Shown: one piece after another, positions 10,880 through 22,268 of the stretch | Position numbering within the stretch: the first letter of the stretch is position 1 | How the letters are laid out: every line of letters starts with the position of its first letter | From: Bigelowiella natans CCMP2755 | Taxonomy: Eukaryota > Cercozoa > Chlorarachniophyceae | NCBI GenBank assembly: GCA_000320545.1 | Contig: ADNK01001386.1 | Location: forward strand, 177,001 to 241,000 | Length of the DNA stretch: 64,000 nt | Direction: 5' to 3' | The notes under the pieces: generated by a model | Database searches by the model: none | What the model was told of the DNA's origin: nothing | Seen by the model: only the letters and a program-made list of their open reading frames with translations | Program-made: the position numbers and the translations under genes

Positions 10880-12325
10880 ATGTCGAAAGGACTCTATATT
10901 GCTACTTTCGATTTTGAGAGTGTTGAGGAAGGCCAATTGAGCATCAAGGAGGGGGATATCATAATCCTCATAGAGAAGGATGACAGGTGAGACTGGACAT
11001 GTAATAGAAAATAGTGATCGAAGAGAACATGAGTATTAATTTCAGAAAATATCTTCTCACTGTCTGATGTTAATTTCATTTGAATTCTCAGCGGTTGGTG
11101 GTTTGGCCGGCAACAAAAGGACCACGAGCAGGAGGGCCTGTTCCCGTTCAACTACGTGGAGCCGTACAAGCCTTCAGCAAAGAAACTAACACCTCCTCCT
11201 CGTCCTAACATTGGTGGAAGCTCTGGCGAACTATCATCAACATCTGCTTCCAAGAAACACCTGTTATTGACAAACAACTCTTCGCAACAACTAAAGTCTC
11301 CTGGGAACTCAAGTGTTGGTAATGTGCTGCGACAGCATAATACGAGCAGTCCTGTATCGACGCAGGACGTGGTTGTTTCGATGGGAAAAGGAGCGGAAAA
11401 AAAGGTGTGTGATTATTATGTGTTGTGGTACTACAACGAAGATATAGAGACTTTAGTATATCGTTATCTCTTCATTCCGTCCTCAGATCTCTATCTCTGT
11501 TGTTGAAATCCATGTTTCCCGAGATATATTCATTACCTCCACCCTTATCACGTAATCCTCTTATGATTTACATCGTAGTTTGTAGCCCGCCCCCCTTCCG
11601 CTCGACCCCCTCCTCTTTCCGGCCCCCACCCCCCCGGTAAAGCTCAGCCAGCCCACCGTCCAGGCTCCCCTAAGACCAAGGCGTTTGAAACCAAAAGCCG
11701 TGCCGAGGGGGGGAAAAAGAAGAAGGATGAACCTGAAACCGTTTTCCGCAAATATGCTCACGTTCAAGTGGCCTATGGATGCTCGATGCTGTGCTTCTTT
11801 CTGGGTATTGGGGGTGTTGTCCTGGGTGGCCACGGCCTTGGGCTATTTTCTCCCGCCTATGAAATCGCCGCAGGAGTCATCGGAGCCATGTACTTCTATC
11901 ATTACAAACAACAAATCAGACAAGTGCATTGTCACTTTACTCATTCCGTTACATCGCGTTTTTCTCGTCTTGGTCATTAGAATACCCCTCTCATGTTGTC
12001 GCTGACATCTTCCTTTCGCTGATACATAATACATACATACATACATACATACATAACATACATACATACAACTTTTGCAAGATACGGACTGTGGTTGTAC
12101 TACCACGAGACGAGAAACGATGGCGCACCATGGGGCTCACAAGCTCCTCTACGTGCAATGCTTTGGATTGCTTCGGGATGTGCTTTTCTTGCCTCCTTTG
12201 CTCTACTGACTGCGGGACTCTCGCTCATAGGAGCAGGTATCACCGACATTGTCGGTTTTTATCGAGGGGAGCAGTACAAGGCGCCCAGGAAGAAAAAGAA
12301 AGTTGTTGAGGAAAAGTCCATGTAA
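10880..12325 (+). CDS. SH3 domain fused to a p22phox-like flavocytochrome b subunit
   Basis: Exons 10880-10986, 11092-11404, 11579-11923 and 12082-12325. Residues 1-60 form a classical SH3 domain: LYIATFDFE, EGQLSIKEGDIIILI, SGWWFGRQ and EGLFPFNYVEPY. A linker follows with KKLTPPPRP, Ser-rich sequence and a second proline-rich stretch (ARPPSARPPPLSGPHPPG). The C-terminal half has four hydrophobic segments (CFFLGIGGVVLGGHGLGLF, YEIAAGVIGAMYFY, LRAMLWIASGCAFLASFALL, LSLIGAGITDIVGF) and then RGEQYKAP and a lysine-rich tail. The RGEQ block after the last membrane segment and the layout match p22phox (CYBA), which stabilises NOX catalytic subunits. The NOX gene lies immediately downstream. The exon 3 to exon 4 junction is out of phase with canonical sites, so that splice or a base there needs checking. 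The SH3 call is certain; p22phox is strong from sequence plus context. Confidence 0.8.
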
Positions 12326-12494
12326 AATCACAACAGCATCATCACCATCTCACCAATATTAGTTTAAGAAGGAGGGAAGAATTCTAATCCCCACAGTGGC
12401 ACTTACCACGATACATACGATGCACACAGACACCGATGCAACAGTACACAAAACGGGAGCCAGTCTGAAACAACAATATCAAAATATTATCCAG
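12326..12494 (+). promoter_or_regulatory. Very short spacer between SH3-p22phox and NOX
   Basis: Only 169 bp separate the p22phox stop from the first clear NOX exon. The NOX start codon, its first exon and any promoter must fit here or overlap the upstream gene. ATG codons occur at about 12420 and 12436, but neither joins the next exon in phase through a canonical donor. Confidence 0.4.
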
Positions 12495-12827
12495 GTGTGA
12501 GAAGTTTGAGGAGTGGCTTGCGAAGGAGGTTAAGAAGGGACGGCCTTTTGTCTTCTGCTGCGTCTATATCGGAGCAAACATTGTCGCATGGGTTGTCACT
12601 GCGATCGTATGGTTTGAAATCCTTGGGAAGATGGACGAGGATAAGAGGTTGAGCACCTGGGCTCCCTTTGCAAAGGTTAGGAAAGTCACCGTTCGATGGA
12701 TGTATTCGAATGCGAGTAACTATTATGTGCACTCAAGATGCGTGTTAATTGACCATCAGGCTTTTGGGGCAGTGATCGATATCAATAGTTCGCTCATTCT
12801 CATCCCCCTTTGCCGCACGTAAGCTAC

Positions 12828-12864
<37 letters not shown>

Positions 12865-13536
12865 TAGTAATAGTAGTCATACTGCAAGAAGGCATGTATA
12901 ACGTTACTATTTCTTGGAGGAGGTGATAACGACGCAGCAGGAGTTTATTCTTCAATGTGCATTCAGGTTCCTCCGTATGCTGTACAACGTCGCATCGTCG
13001 GAGGAGAGCTATATTGCTTACGCGCTTCGCTTTGTGTTTTCATGCATCCCTCTCGATAAGAACCATACGATGCATCGTCAACTGGCCAAGTTGACTCTAC
13101 TGGGTGTTGTGGGGCACACTGTCGTCCACTTCATTAACTATTCGATAAAGCCAGAGCAGGTAGTAGCAGCAGCAGCACAGTAGCAGCAGCAGTAGCAGCT
13201 CGAATATGCTATTTCATGAATGAGGCTTCTAGAGACAGACAGCTGCCTTTTTTCAAGGAGCGGGAGCAGCATTGAATAACAAAATAATTATAGTGCAGAG
13301 TGTGTAGAGTTGTAAATACAACACACACACACACACACACATAAGACCAAGTGAAACCAGCAAATTATGATGACAATGGGATGATAATAATGATAATAAT
13401 GAAATGATAATCATAACAACTAGGCGGTAAAACGTTTTGGCCTGTGGCCATTTATTTCGGGTATGACTTTGCTGGTAATCATGGTCTTCATCTATGCTGG
13501 CGGGTAACAATAATATATGTGTTAGCAGCAGCAGCG

Positions 13537-13571
<35 letters not shown>

Positions 13572-13915
13572 TGGAGTCATACTGAAACAATAGCATATCA
13601 TTGTCATCCTTTCCCCCTTCCTTGCCGGGCAAATCTTTGCTCTTCTTCCTTCGTTTTGGTGGTACGATGACGATTATTCATCGTATTATCATAGATTCGA
13701 GATTGTGAAACGAGGGACCTTTGAGATATTCTGGTACAGCCATCACCTATTCATCCTGTACTTTCTGCTCATCCTCGTGCATGGAAATGGCGGATGGAAC
13801 CCCAACTTCTGGAAGTATCTTCTCATTCCTGGCTTCTTTTACCTCTCGGAGCGAATTCTTCGGGATTGTTTCCGTGCTAAGAATAGCGTAAAGGTACTGC
13901 TACTGCTGCTGCTGT

Positions 13916-13949
<34 letters not shown>

Positions 13950-15208
13950 GTGGTGTAGCAAGCGGTAGATTGTGATGAAACACACGCCATCAAACGCCAC
14001 CAAGAATTAACGCGTCCGATCGCTTTTGAGGGTTTCTTCAATATCATCACCAATATCCAAAGGTAATGAGCGTGATGACAATGGAGCCGCGCCTGATTTC
14101 GCTTGAGTTCGATAAGAAATCCGCCTTCTACAACGGTTTCAAGGAGGGGATGTACGTCTTTATCAACGCTCCAAGCATCCGAAAGTAATGATTAAGTTAT
14201 GGCCATGTTCTCTTCTTGCTTTCATTACCAATTACCCCAAACTTGTTTCACAGTCCAAAAAAAGGTGCCTTGGGCACAAAACATCGACTGTTATTAGTCT
14301 CTTTGTTAATTCCTCCTTTTAACTGACGAAAATGGCCACAGAACAACCGATCATCATCGACTTTGTTCTCAATACATCTTCTCCGATTTGCCCTCTTCGC
14401 TATTCCGATGTTACGATAGACTTTGTCATATTGCCATATTTGAAGATCTAGTAAGTTGCTCATGAATGCTGTCTTCCTTCCTTCTAGTGATGTGAGCGCC
14501 TCATCCTCCTTCCTCTGCTTATATTATTATTATTATTTGTTGTTGTTGTTGTTGTTGTTGTTGTTATTGCCTTGTTTGTTTTGAAGGTACGAGTGGCATC
14601 CGTTCACAATCTCAAGCCCTCCCCACAAGGACACTTTTACCGTTCATATTCAAACACAGGGAGCGAATAGGTGGTGGACCACAACTACTGTGTGCTATCA
14701 TATCCGTCATAACTTCATATACAAACTTTTGAGTTCTTTTAACCTTCCTCCCCTTCCCCTCCCCTCCATCGTCTTCACGCATCTCCAGTTGGACGTTGGC
14801 AGTCAAGGAGTACATGTTATCTCTTGGGCCTAAGGGCGCTGCTTCTTTCGAGCTCACCTCTCGACAACAGGATGGTGTTATGGGGCCGGGCAGAGTACGT
14901 AGAAATCCATCACCAATCCAGATATTTGCGCTGTTCATTTTCTTCCTCTGTATTATTCTTTGTTTCCAAGCTGTGATTTGGTGATGATGATAGTTGTTGT
15001 ATCTGATCCATTTATTGCACGAATTACCACAGGTTTTGGGCCCAGATGGCAACCAGCTTTTCTTGATTGATGGCCCTCACTCAGCGCCTACGCAGCACAT
15101 GACGGAGTACGACCATGTTCTCGTAGCTGGAGCAGGAATTGGCCTCACCCCTGTCGCGGCGTGCGTTCAAAGCGTAGTCTTCCATCGGTGGCATTTCAGG
15201 TCACTCCC

Positions 15209-15242
<34 letters not shown>

Positions 15243-16100
15243 CCCCATGATGATGATAACGAAGATTTTTTAATGCTTTATAATTGACAATTCTCCACAT
15301 GTGCTGCCTTTGAACAGTGTGGGTAAATGCTACCCGTCCCATGCGCACTTTGCATGGGTTGTCTCGCACCGCGATGTCCGTGCGTATCGGTGGTTTGTGT
15401 CGCTGCTCAAAGACGTTCAGGACTGCGTGGTCAACATGCGGAAGAAGTCGGCCGAATCGATGAAGACGAAGACATTCAAGTTTCATATCTACGTCACATC
15501 GGTATTTGTTACTTGTGTTTGTATTAGTCTACTACCGACGTTCGTTGTTCCTTCAAGAGTAAATGTGTAAATTTGGGCTATTGTCTTGTCGCCTTAGGCT
15601 CCGAAGGATTTGAATGAGGCAAAAGAATTTGCAGGTCTTGAGTCAAGCGAAAAGAGCGACCCCAACTTCTGGGGAATTCCTGCCCCAGAATCGAAAGTGA
15701 TCGTGGAGCATGCAAACTTCAGCAAGATGGACCTTTACAAAGCTCTCTTGGCTCCGAAAAAGGAACAGCAACTTGGTGATATTTGCATCTACAGGTCAGC
15801 TGAACTTAAGATGAAAGAGAAGTCGGAATGGTGGTGAGGACGGCGGGAATAAATAGAGATTGAGAATCAACAAATCAAAAGCTTCGTGTAGGTCAAAAGG
15901 CCGCTTGATAATTTTTTCCCTTTACACAGTGGGCGACCAAAGTGGGATCCTCGTTTCGAAGAGATATCTAAGCTGCATCGTGGCGAAAAGTCGGTGTCAT
16001 GTTCTGCGGAAACCGCTTTGTCGCCGCGGCCTTGAAAGACGCATGTAGAAAGCATTCGGAAGGCCCAACATCGTTCACATTGCACAAGGAAAACTTCTAA
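12495..16100 (+). CDS. NADPH oxidase catalytic subunit, NOX2-type, with a terminal frameshift
   Basis: Twelve exons: 12495-12675, 12760-12818, 12967-13159, 13424-13503, 13695-13893, 14063-14184, 14587-14670, 14789-14894, 15033-15199, 15318-15501, 15598-15794 and 15930-16100. It moves electrons from NADPH through FAD and two hemes to oxygen, producing superoxide. The four heme histidines are present with correct spacing: MHRQ...VVGHTVVHF (14 apart) and WYSHHLFILYF...VHG (13 apart). FAD binding is HPFTISSPP; NADPH binding is IDGPHSA and GAGIGLTP. The protein should end CGN...HKENF, as NOX2 proteins do, but that end lies in another frame: one base is missing after the AAAAG at 15986-15990, and the literal frame stops at 16033-16035. 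No EF-hands are seen. The start codon is not resolved. Family call very firm. Confidence 0.93.
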
Positions 16101-17244
16101 AGCTCCAATTGGTTCTTCTATTCACGGGGACATGTTCATATTTGCAAGTCTAGAGTGCTCATGATCTCATTGACGTTGTTGCATCATGCAATGGCGCAGT
16201 AAATTGTCAGTCAAAATGGTGGAATTATAGACATGTAATATCATATATATAATATATATGCTGATACTTATTATAGACATGTAATATCATATATATAATA
16301 TATATGCTATTACTGTGTCTATTATTGGAAAGTGCCGACATGCTAGCAAGCGCTTGTGTTTGCTGCTAGGCTGTGCAAAGCTACAAAAGCGCGTCCCTTG
16401 ATGTGATCATGCCTAGGGTGTGGAAGCACTGTTTGTATAAATGATGGCTGCTCGCGTCCTATAGCATGTTCCTTCTACGATATACATGTGCGCTGCTTCG
16501 ACCGTAACAATATGATGATTTTCGCGCATGCTAGCATGGAATGATGTGCAAACATTGTTTAGCATTATTATTATTGCATCAGCTAGTAAATCTCTACTAA
16601 TGTGCTTGATTAGTAAGTAGTATTGCGTTGGTATTCGGTCGAGCGGTTTAAAGTGCAAAGACACATGGTTTATTATAGACACGATAAGTCTGCTACAATA
16701 GATTTCACATACATAGTGATATCATGTTTTTACCGCTGTTATTAGTCTTCCCTGCATGTACAAGATGCAGCGACAGTACAGTTCGCTATGCCGTGCAAAT
16801 CATTTAACATGGATGAACAGCATGCATATATTTGTGCATGTACAAACAAGATATTTATGCCTAAATCATGAAATGCGTGCAGATGCTGCTTGATTGTAAG
16901 AAACCTGTATTACCCATAGTAAACTCTAATTATCAGTGTATAACTAACAACACATAGCGTAACAGTTTTTTATTTAAATATGAACATAACAGCACAAGTA
17001 GATGATGGAAGATGTACTGTGATATTCTTTTATACTCTTTACAAATGTCGTCCATGAAACACTACCGCCTCGCTATCATACTTCCAATAGATGCCCAAAC
17101 GCAGCAGCAACTAAACTCCAATACACTTGCAAGCTGTCATTGCTGGTTAGGCAGTGGCGACACCCGCCGTTTGGCAATATTCGGACGGACGGTAGAAGCA
17201 GCAATGAAGATCGACTTGATAGTGACACACAGTAGTGCAGATAT
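16101..17244. other. AT-rich intergenic region
   Basis: Between the 3' ends of NOX and the sedolisin gene. It has many GCATGC/CATGTA-type words like those in the dispersed repeat described at 24990, and a 39-bp tandem duplication. No coding exon is supported. Confidence 0.5.
16224..16308. repeat. 39-bp direct duplication
   Basis: Two copies of a 39-base AT-rich unit beginning ATTATAGACATGTAATATC, separated by 7 bases, at 16224-16262 and 16270-16308. Confidence 0.85.
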
Positions 17245-18954
17245 TTAAGGAAGTGAGTTGACAAGCTTAGCCAATTTGTCATAGTTAGGTGTTCCAAGTC
17301 CAGTTACAGGATCCCAGCCTTTGCTTGCAGGGAACCCTCGAGGCCCGCACCCTTCTCCCGCTTCGTTCGCACCGTCAGTTATGTCCATGAAGGCCCCCGC
17401 GTTCTTGTAAAAGAGCGGGTTTAGAAATCCCAGCGTAGGTTTGTTTTGCTTGAGACGCAAGTCGTTGAGGAGGGTTACGACTCCGCTGAATGTAGGACAT
17501 GCGCAGCTTGTGCCATCGACTGATTGGATCACACCGAAATCAACCACTTGGAAGTTGGTGGCCTGTGCGGCCACATCCGGGAATCCTGCTCCAGTTTGAT
17601 TAAAATGGCTAGCATCCGGGAGACGACGTTTTGAAACACTATCGAAGTACTCAGACACCGCGGATCTCTGATAGTCAGGTCGATCCCATACGTCAGAGAA
17701 TCCTCCTGCAGAGCCGCTCCACGCCGTCTCATCATCGACATAATCACCAAGTGTGGTCCCTCCAACACCTGTTACCCACGGCGACCCAGCGGGCCATTGG
17801 CCTTGAAACCTGGATTTAGGGCATGTGCCATCGTCAGTTGCTACTCCATAGTCCCCCGTCGCGAACAGAAGAGAAATCCCACGTGCAGCAGCTTTCTGGA
17901 ACTCGACATTTATGCGGTGCATGTACGCTGAAGAGACACTGTGTTCTGGCTCTCCATAGGACGTTGAGAAGACTTTGGGGACATCTGCATCTGACGTGTT
18001 ACCCACAAGGTAGATCCACTTCAAGAAAGGCTCGTTTTCAGGATTATCAGGAGCGCGTCCGGAGAAGCTCCAAAACTCTGTGTTAACGCCTCCCCCGATG
18101 GCGGTGATGTATTGTATGTCAAGACTAGCCTCCACTCCGGCCTCTCCATCGTTTGGTCCCACCACTTTGATCTTCTGACCTTTTGCTTCAGGATAAAAGT
18201 CCTTCCAAAATTTGTCAAGATCATTTTGACTGTAGTATTGCTCAAGGAACGCTGTGCATGCCTGCTTGCCTAGATCCCCTTCCACTTTTCCAATCTTATA
18301 CAGCTTTCGAAGACTGTCGGGGGTGTTATCGTCTTCTTCATCTTGTGCGCTTTGACCTTTTCTAGTGATCATACTACGGCGGGAATGGCGGATATATGGT
18401 TGGGGAGAAGGAAACCGCACAGTCGGGGAGATGAAGTCCACACTCGCAGATACATCATGAGGTAGGGAGTAATGAGGTGTCCTCAGCACCGTCACATTGG
18501 ATTTCAGATGCTTGTAGTAAAAATACTTGGCAGATAAGAGATTTTCAGCATGAGTAACAGTTGTGAGGCACTTGATGAAATCGTGGTTTGAGGTTGATTC
18601 ACAATCTGTGATGTTATTAGATTCAAGATGGGACATGACGACGGATACTGAGTCCGGAGCCGGAGCGATGAGCTCGTTCACTTGCTCCAGCGTCAGGTGT
18701 TCTCCATAGGCCATCGATTCGGGATCTGAGGTTGCAAGTACCATTTCTTCGAGGAGATGCTTGTCAGTTTGCTTTACTGCAACAATGATCTCGAGCGGTT
18801 CTTCAGCCTTGGCCCTCCCAATCTGCTTCCATTGCCAGCTTGGAGGCCCTTGAACATCTGATTCATGAAAAATGCGCACCTCCGGCCTCGCTAATGTAAC
18901 GCTAGTAAAAACTCCAAAGATCGCAGCTAATAAATGTGAACAATAGGTTGGCAT
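17245..18954 (-). CDS. Tripeptidyl-peptidase I-like serine protease (sedolisin, S53)
   Basis: A single uninterrupted frame. I start it at the Met of MPTYCSHLLAAIFGVF, which begins a good secretion signal; the frame stays open for 36 more codons upstream (605 codons in all, used for the numbering below). An N-terminal prodomain (EEMVLATSDPESMAYGEHLT) precedes the catalytic domain. The sedolisin triad is visible as E311 and D315 in VEASLDIQYI and S519 in DGTSCACPTFSG, with the oxyanion Asp404 in LLFATGDYGVA. The calcium site is near the C-terminus (MDITDGANEAGEG, GWDPVTGLGTPNY). TPP1 is a lysosomal acidic protease that removes tripeptides from protein N-termini; a secreted or lysosomal role is inferred from the signal. 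A 1.7-kb intronless frame is unlike the other long genes here and could reflect retroposition or transfer. Confidence 0.95.
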   Translation of the reverse strand: MPTYCSHLLAAIFGVFTSVTLARPEVRIFHESDVQGPPSWQWKQIGRAKAEEPLEIIVAVKQTDKHLLEEMVLATSDPESMAYGEHLTLEQVNELIAPAPDSVSVVMSHLESNNITDCESTSNHDFIKCLTTVTHAENLLSAKYFYYKHLKSNVTVLRTPHYSLPHDVSASVDFISPTVRFPSPQPYIRHSRRSMITRKGQSAQDEEDDNTPDSLRKLYKIGKVEGDLGKQACTAFLEQYYSQNDLDKFWKDFYPEAKGQKIKVVGPNDGEAGVEASLDIQYITAIGGGVNTEFWSFSGRAPDNPENEPFLKWIYLVGNTSDADVPKVFSTSYGEPEHSVSSAYMHRINVEFQKAAARGISLLFATGDYGVATDDGTCPKSRFQGQWPAGSPWVTGVGGTTLGDYVDDETAWSGSAGGFSDVWDRPDYQRSAVSEYFDSVSKRRLPDASHFNQTGAGFPDVAAQATNFQVVDFGVIQSVDGTSCACPTFSGVVTLLNDLRLKQNKPTLGFLNPLFYKNAGAFMDITDGANEAGEGCGPRGFPASKGWDPVTGLGTPNYDKLAKLVNSLP

Positions 18955-19469
18955 GGTGGGCACGGGGGGGATGGGACGCAAATCTCTATCCCTAGCTGCT
19001 TCGTGCCTCGAACAATGATGGTGGCAGTGGTCTACCTCGTACGTACCTTTAGTCAGGATCAAAGCGATAGATCGGTTGTCGCAAAGGAGAAAAGGGACTC
19101 ATTTCTTTGGTAGTCGCAGTACTCAAACTGCTGTGGTGCAAACCAACAACCCAACAACAACGACACCCAAGAAGGAACGGAAGGAAGAAGACCCTCCTCC
19201 TCCTCCTCCTCCTCCTCCTCCTCCTCCTCCTCTTTTTCTCTTCTCTCATCACCCTTCCCTTCTTCATTCTCCGTTTTCCTACCCTCGTTTCTGTATTTTG
19301 CTTCGTATTCTATCAAGTCGGGAGGAAGGGCGGCACAGGTTGGTTATTTCCAAGAGTACGAATGAACATTTCCACGTTGGATTAAGCATGTTTTCATATT
19401 TCATCATCTCTATTGATTTAGTTTCGTCCTACAGCTTTGTCAGTCCCCTTCTTCTCCTACGAGTTCGAA
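18955..19469. other. Divergent region between sedolisin and the 19470 gene
   Basis: Contains a (CCT)n run at about 19195-19230. An exon of the rightward gene may begin at about 19436, after an acceptor-like CTACAG. Otherwise nothing is recognised. Confidence 0.5.
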
Positions 19470-19802
19470 ATGAGTGAGCAGAAAGAGAGGAAGAACAACG
19501 GCCTGAAGTATAAGGAAGAAAGCGCTCGACCTGTTTCAGGCCATCTCTTTCAAAATGCCCGACCTGTTTCAGGCCATCTCTTTCAAAATGCCCGACCTGT
19601 TTCAAGCCATCTCTTTCAAAATGCCCGACCCATTTCAAGCCATCCCCTTCAAAATGCACGAGAGGAACAAGCTTCTAACTACGAGTTCGAAATGAGTGAG
19701 CCGAAAGAGAGGAAGAACAACGGCCCGAAGTATAAGGAAGAAAGCGCCCGACCCGTTTCAAGCCATCCCCCTCAAAATGCACGAGAGGAACAAGCTTCTA
19801 AT
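19458..19802 (+). repeat. Nested coding repeats: 33-bp units inside a duplicated block
   Basis: Four 33-bp units encoding ARPVSGHLFQN and variants occupy 19524-19655. The enclosing block (YEFEMSE...AREEQASN) occurs twice, at 19458-19679 and 19680-19802; the second copy has one 11-residue unit. Confidence 0.85.
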
Positions 19803-22040
19803 TTAGCACCGTACATTCACCTAACGAGGGCTGCTAGGGGTGAAGATGGAAATAGCCTTGCGAAGGTAAGGATGAACAGTGTTTATTGTTTAACAACTAA
19901 TAGCAGCTAGCTTTGAGAAAGATTATCATCAGCAGAACATTGTTATACGACAGCAGGTGGAAACGATCACCCCATTGGTACACTATCAGTACCTTGACGA
20001 ACAAGTACCACAACACTTATCGTACTCGCAAAATCGTGTTCTGGTTGTGGATCTAATGGGCTCTGGCACGTCGGTCGATAAAGCTTTCGATTTTCACTTC
20101 ACGACGGGAAAAGCGGAGGCTCTGAATCTAAGGGCGAAGCTACTACCACCGGTAGTGAACTTTACACTAGTTGAGATACAAAACGACCACGACCAACCAC
20201 CTACATTGGAAATCATGACGATAACATCAATAAGCATTATTACTACAACACAATTCAGTCCCCTGATGGCAGCAGCAGCCCCGATGGAAAGGATGAGAGT
20301 GCGGTTAGGAGGAGGAGGACTCTGGTGTTGGATGCCTTTCCCAGCAGCATAGCAGCAGCAGCAGCAGCATCTACTCGTATTACTGCTTCTGTAATGGGGA
20401 ACGGCGAGGACGAAAAGTATTATCCGAACGCAGACTGGGGTGGTAGTAGTAGTAATAATAAGGCGGTTGCAGCAGGCCTGCCACCGGGTGCTGAGGAAGT
20501 AGAAAGTGTAAATAGTATGCTAAGGCGAACTATCCTCTGTGCTCAAATGGAAGTCGACAACGATAATAATAACACTTTGGATCCCGTCGATATTGTTGCT
20601 CGCATCCTTCTAGACCTTGATAGTGGTAAGGAGGAGAAGAAAGGCAATTTGGAGGGAGGAGGGGAAGATGGAAGAATTGAGGAGAAAGAAGAGCTGGAAT
20701 ATGGTTTAGGTCATGATACAAACGTTAAATATTGCCGTTTTGAGTTTTTCATCGTGTTGATAGTAGTTGTTGATAGTATTGCACTCTATTATAATCTGCT
20801 CTGAATCACCGTTATTTGTTTGCCTTCCGCTTATATACATATAGCAGCGAGTTTGAGTAGTAGTAGTAGTAGCCATGTCGAGAGACATTATTTTGAATTT
20901 CAGAATAATTCAATTTCGTCGTGTTGATGGCTAATTTTAGTCTTATCTGCATTACTCCTCCCCTCACATCTCACATCCAAATTCTCACATCCAAATTCTC
21001 TGTCGATACTGACTGTTGAAAACTTATCGAAGGTGTACAAGTGTTTCACAACTTCAAGAATGGACGTCAGATCCAAATCGTCGAGGGTCGTAGCGCTGAT
21101 GTCCGGCGGTATCTAGAAAAGTTGGCGATGATGATAAAGAATAGAGAAAAAGAGGAAGGAAAGCATGGAGACGATGATGATAATGATGACGAGGCAGCAG
21201 CAGCAGCAGCAGCTACAAGTCCTAATGACGCAAAACGCCCCTTCCCTTTCTCCCAATTGCAACTCCTCAAAGACGAGTACTTCCTACGCCTACATCCAAA
21301 ATATTGATAGATTGTTGCTCTTTCGTGCGTTTGTATCTATGAAGGATGTATTGGATGTCATACGGTTGAGAACAACGTGTTTCGATAGAATCTATGTTGA
21401 ACAATGTCTAATTTATCATGCCTGTACCTATTATTACTACTATACTATCCTCTTTCCTTTCATAAAATCCACTGGGTTGTGGCGATGATTGCGATGAAAA
21501 GTACTCCTCCGTTCCGAATTCTGCCTGCTAGTGGATGCTTGAGGGTACGTGATACAAGAACATAGCAGCAGCAGTAGCAGCAGCAGCAGTGATCTAAAAA
21601 AGGGGAATATAATAATCTTCTTCGCTGACACTATGATGATGATAAGATGATGATGATGATGATGCTCAAAATGATGATGCAGCGATGGTGGTAGCCTTTT
21701 CGAGTAAATATTTCCTATTATTGTTTATTCGTTTATTCGTTCATTAATTTATTGATACTTATTAATTCAACTAGGCGGACGATGCGCAGTGGGATTCTTT
21801 CGAGAGGAGGTTTCCTGTGTTCTACAACTGGCTTCAGAGCACCAACCCCAACCTGCTGCTTCCCATGTACGATGAATTTTCGTCGCGCAGTGAGCACATA
21901 CGCTCTTTGCTTTACGATCAAGGTTGCTCGAGTCCTTCGCTGAAATCATGATGATAGTGTTGTCGTTGATAATGATGATGATGAGGATGATGAGGATGAT
22001 AATGTTAATTTTAGCAACTACTGAAGTTTTTTACTTAGAC

Positions 22041-22080
<40 letters not shown>

Positions 22081-22234
22081 ATCTCTTGAAATGTTGGAAG
22101 TATCTTAAGCAACGGCGCATACTGTGACTTCATTTTCATCAGATCTCAAGGGACTCTCAACAGCTACTGAAACCAGAAAAGTTGATGAAAACGAGGAATA
22201 TAAAAAGAATAGCAACCGCCAACAGCAAGCTGGT

Positions 22235-22268
<34 letters not shown>

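Noticed and set aside
12300-12500. A single p22phox-NOX fusion polypeptide
   Set aside because: The p22phox frame ends in a clear stop at 12323-12325 and no canonical splice joins the two frames; adjacency is reported instead.
14612-15052. 146-codon minus-strand frame
   Set aside because: It lies antisense to NOX exons with conserved FAD and NADPH motifs; a shadow frame.
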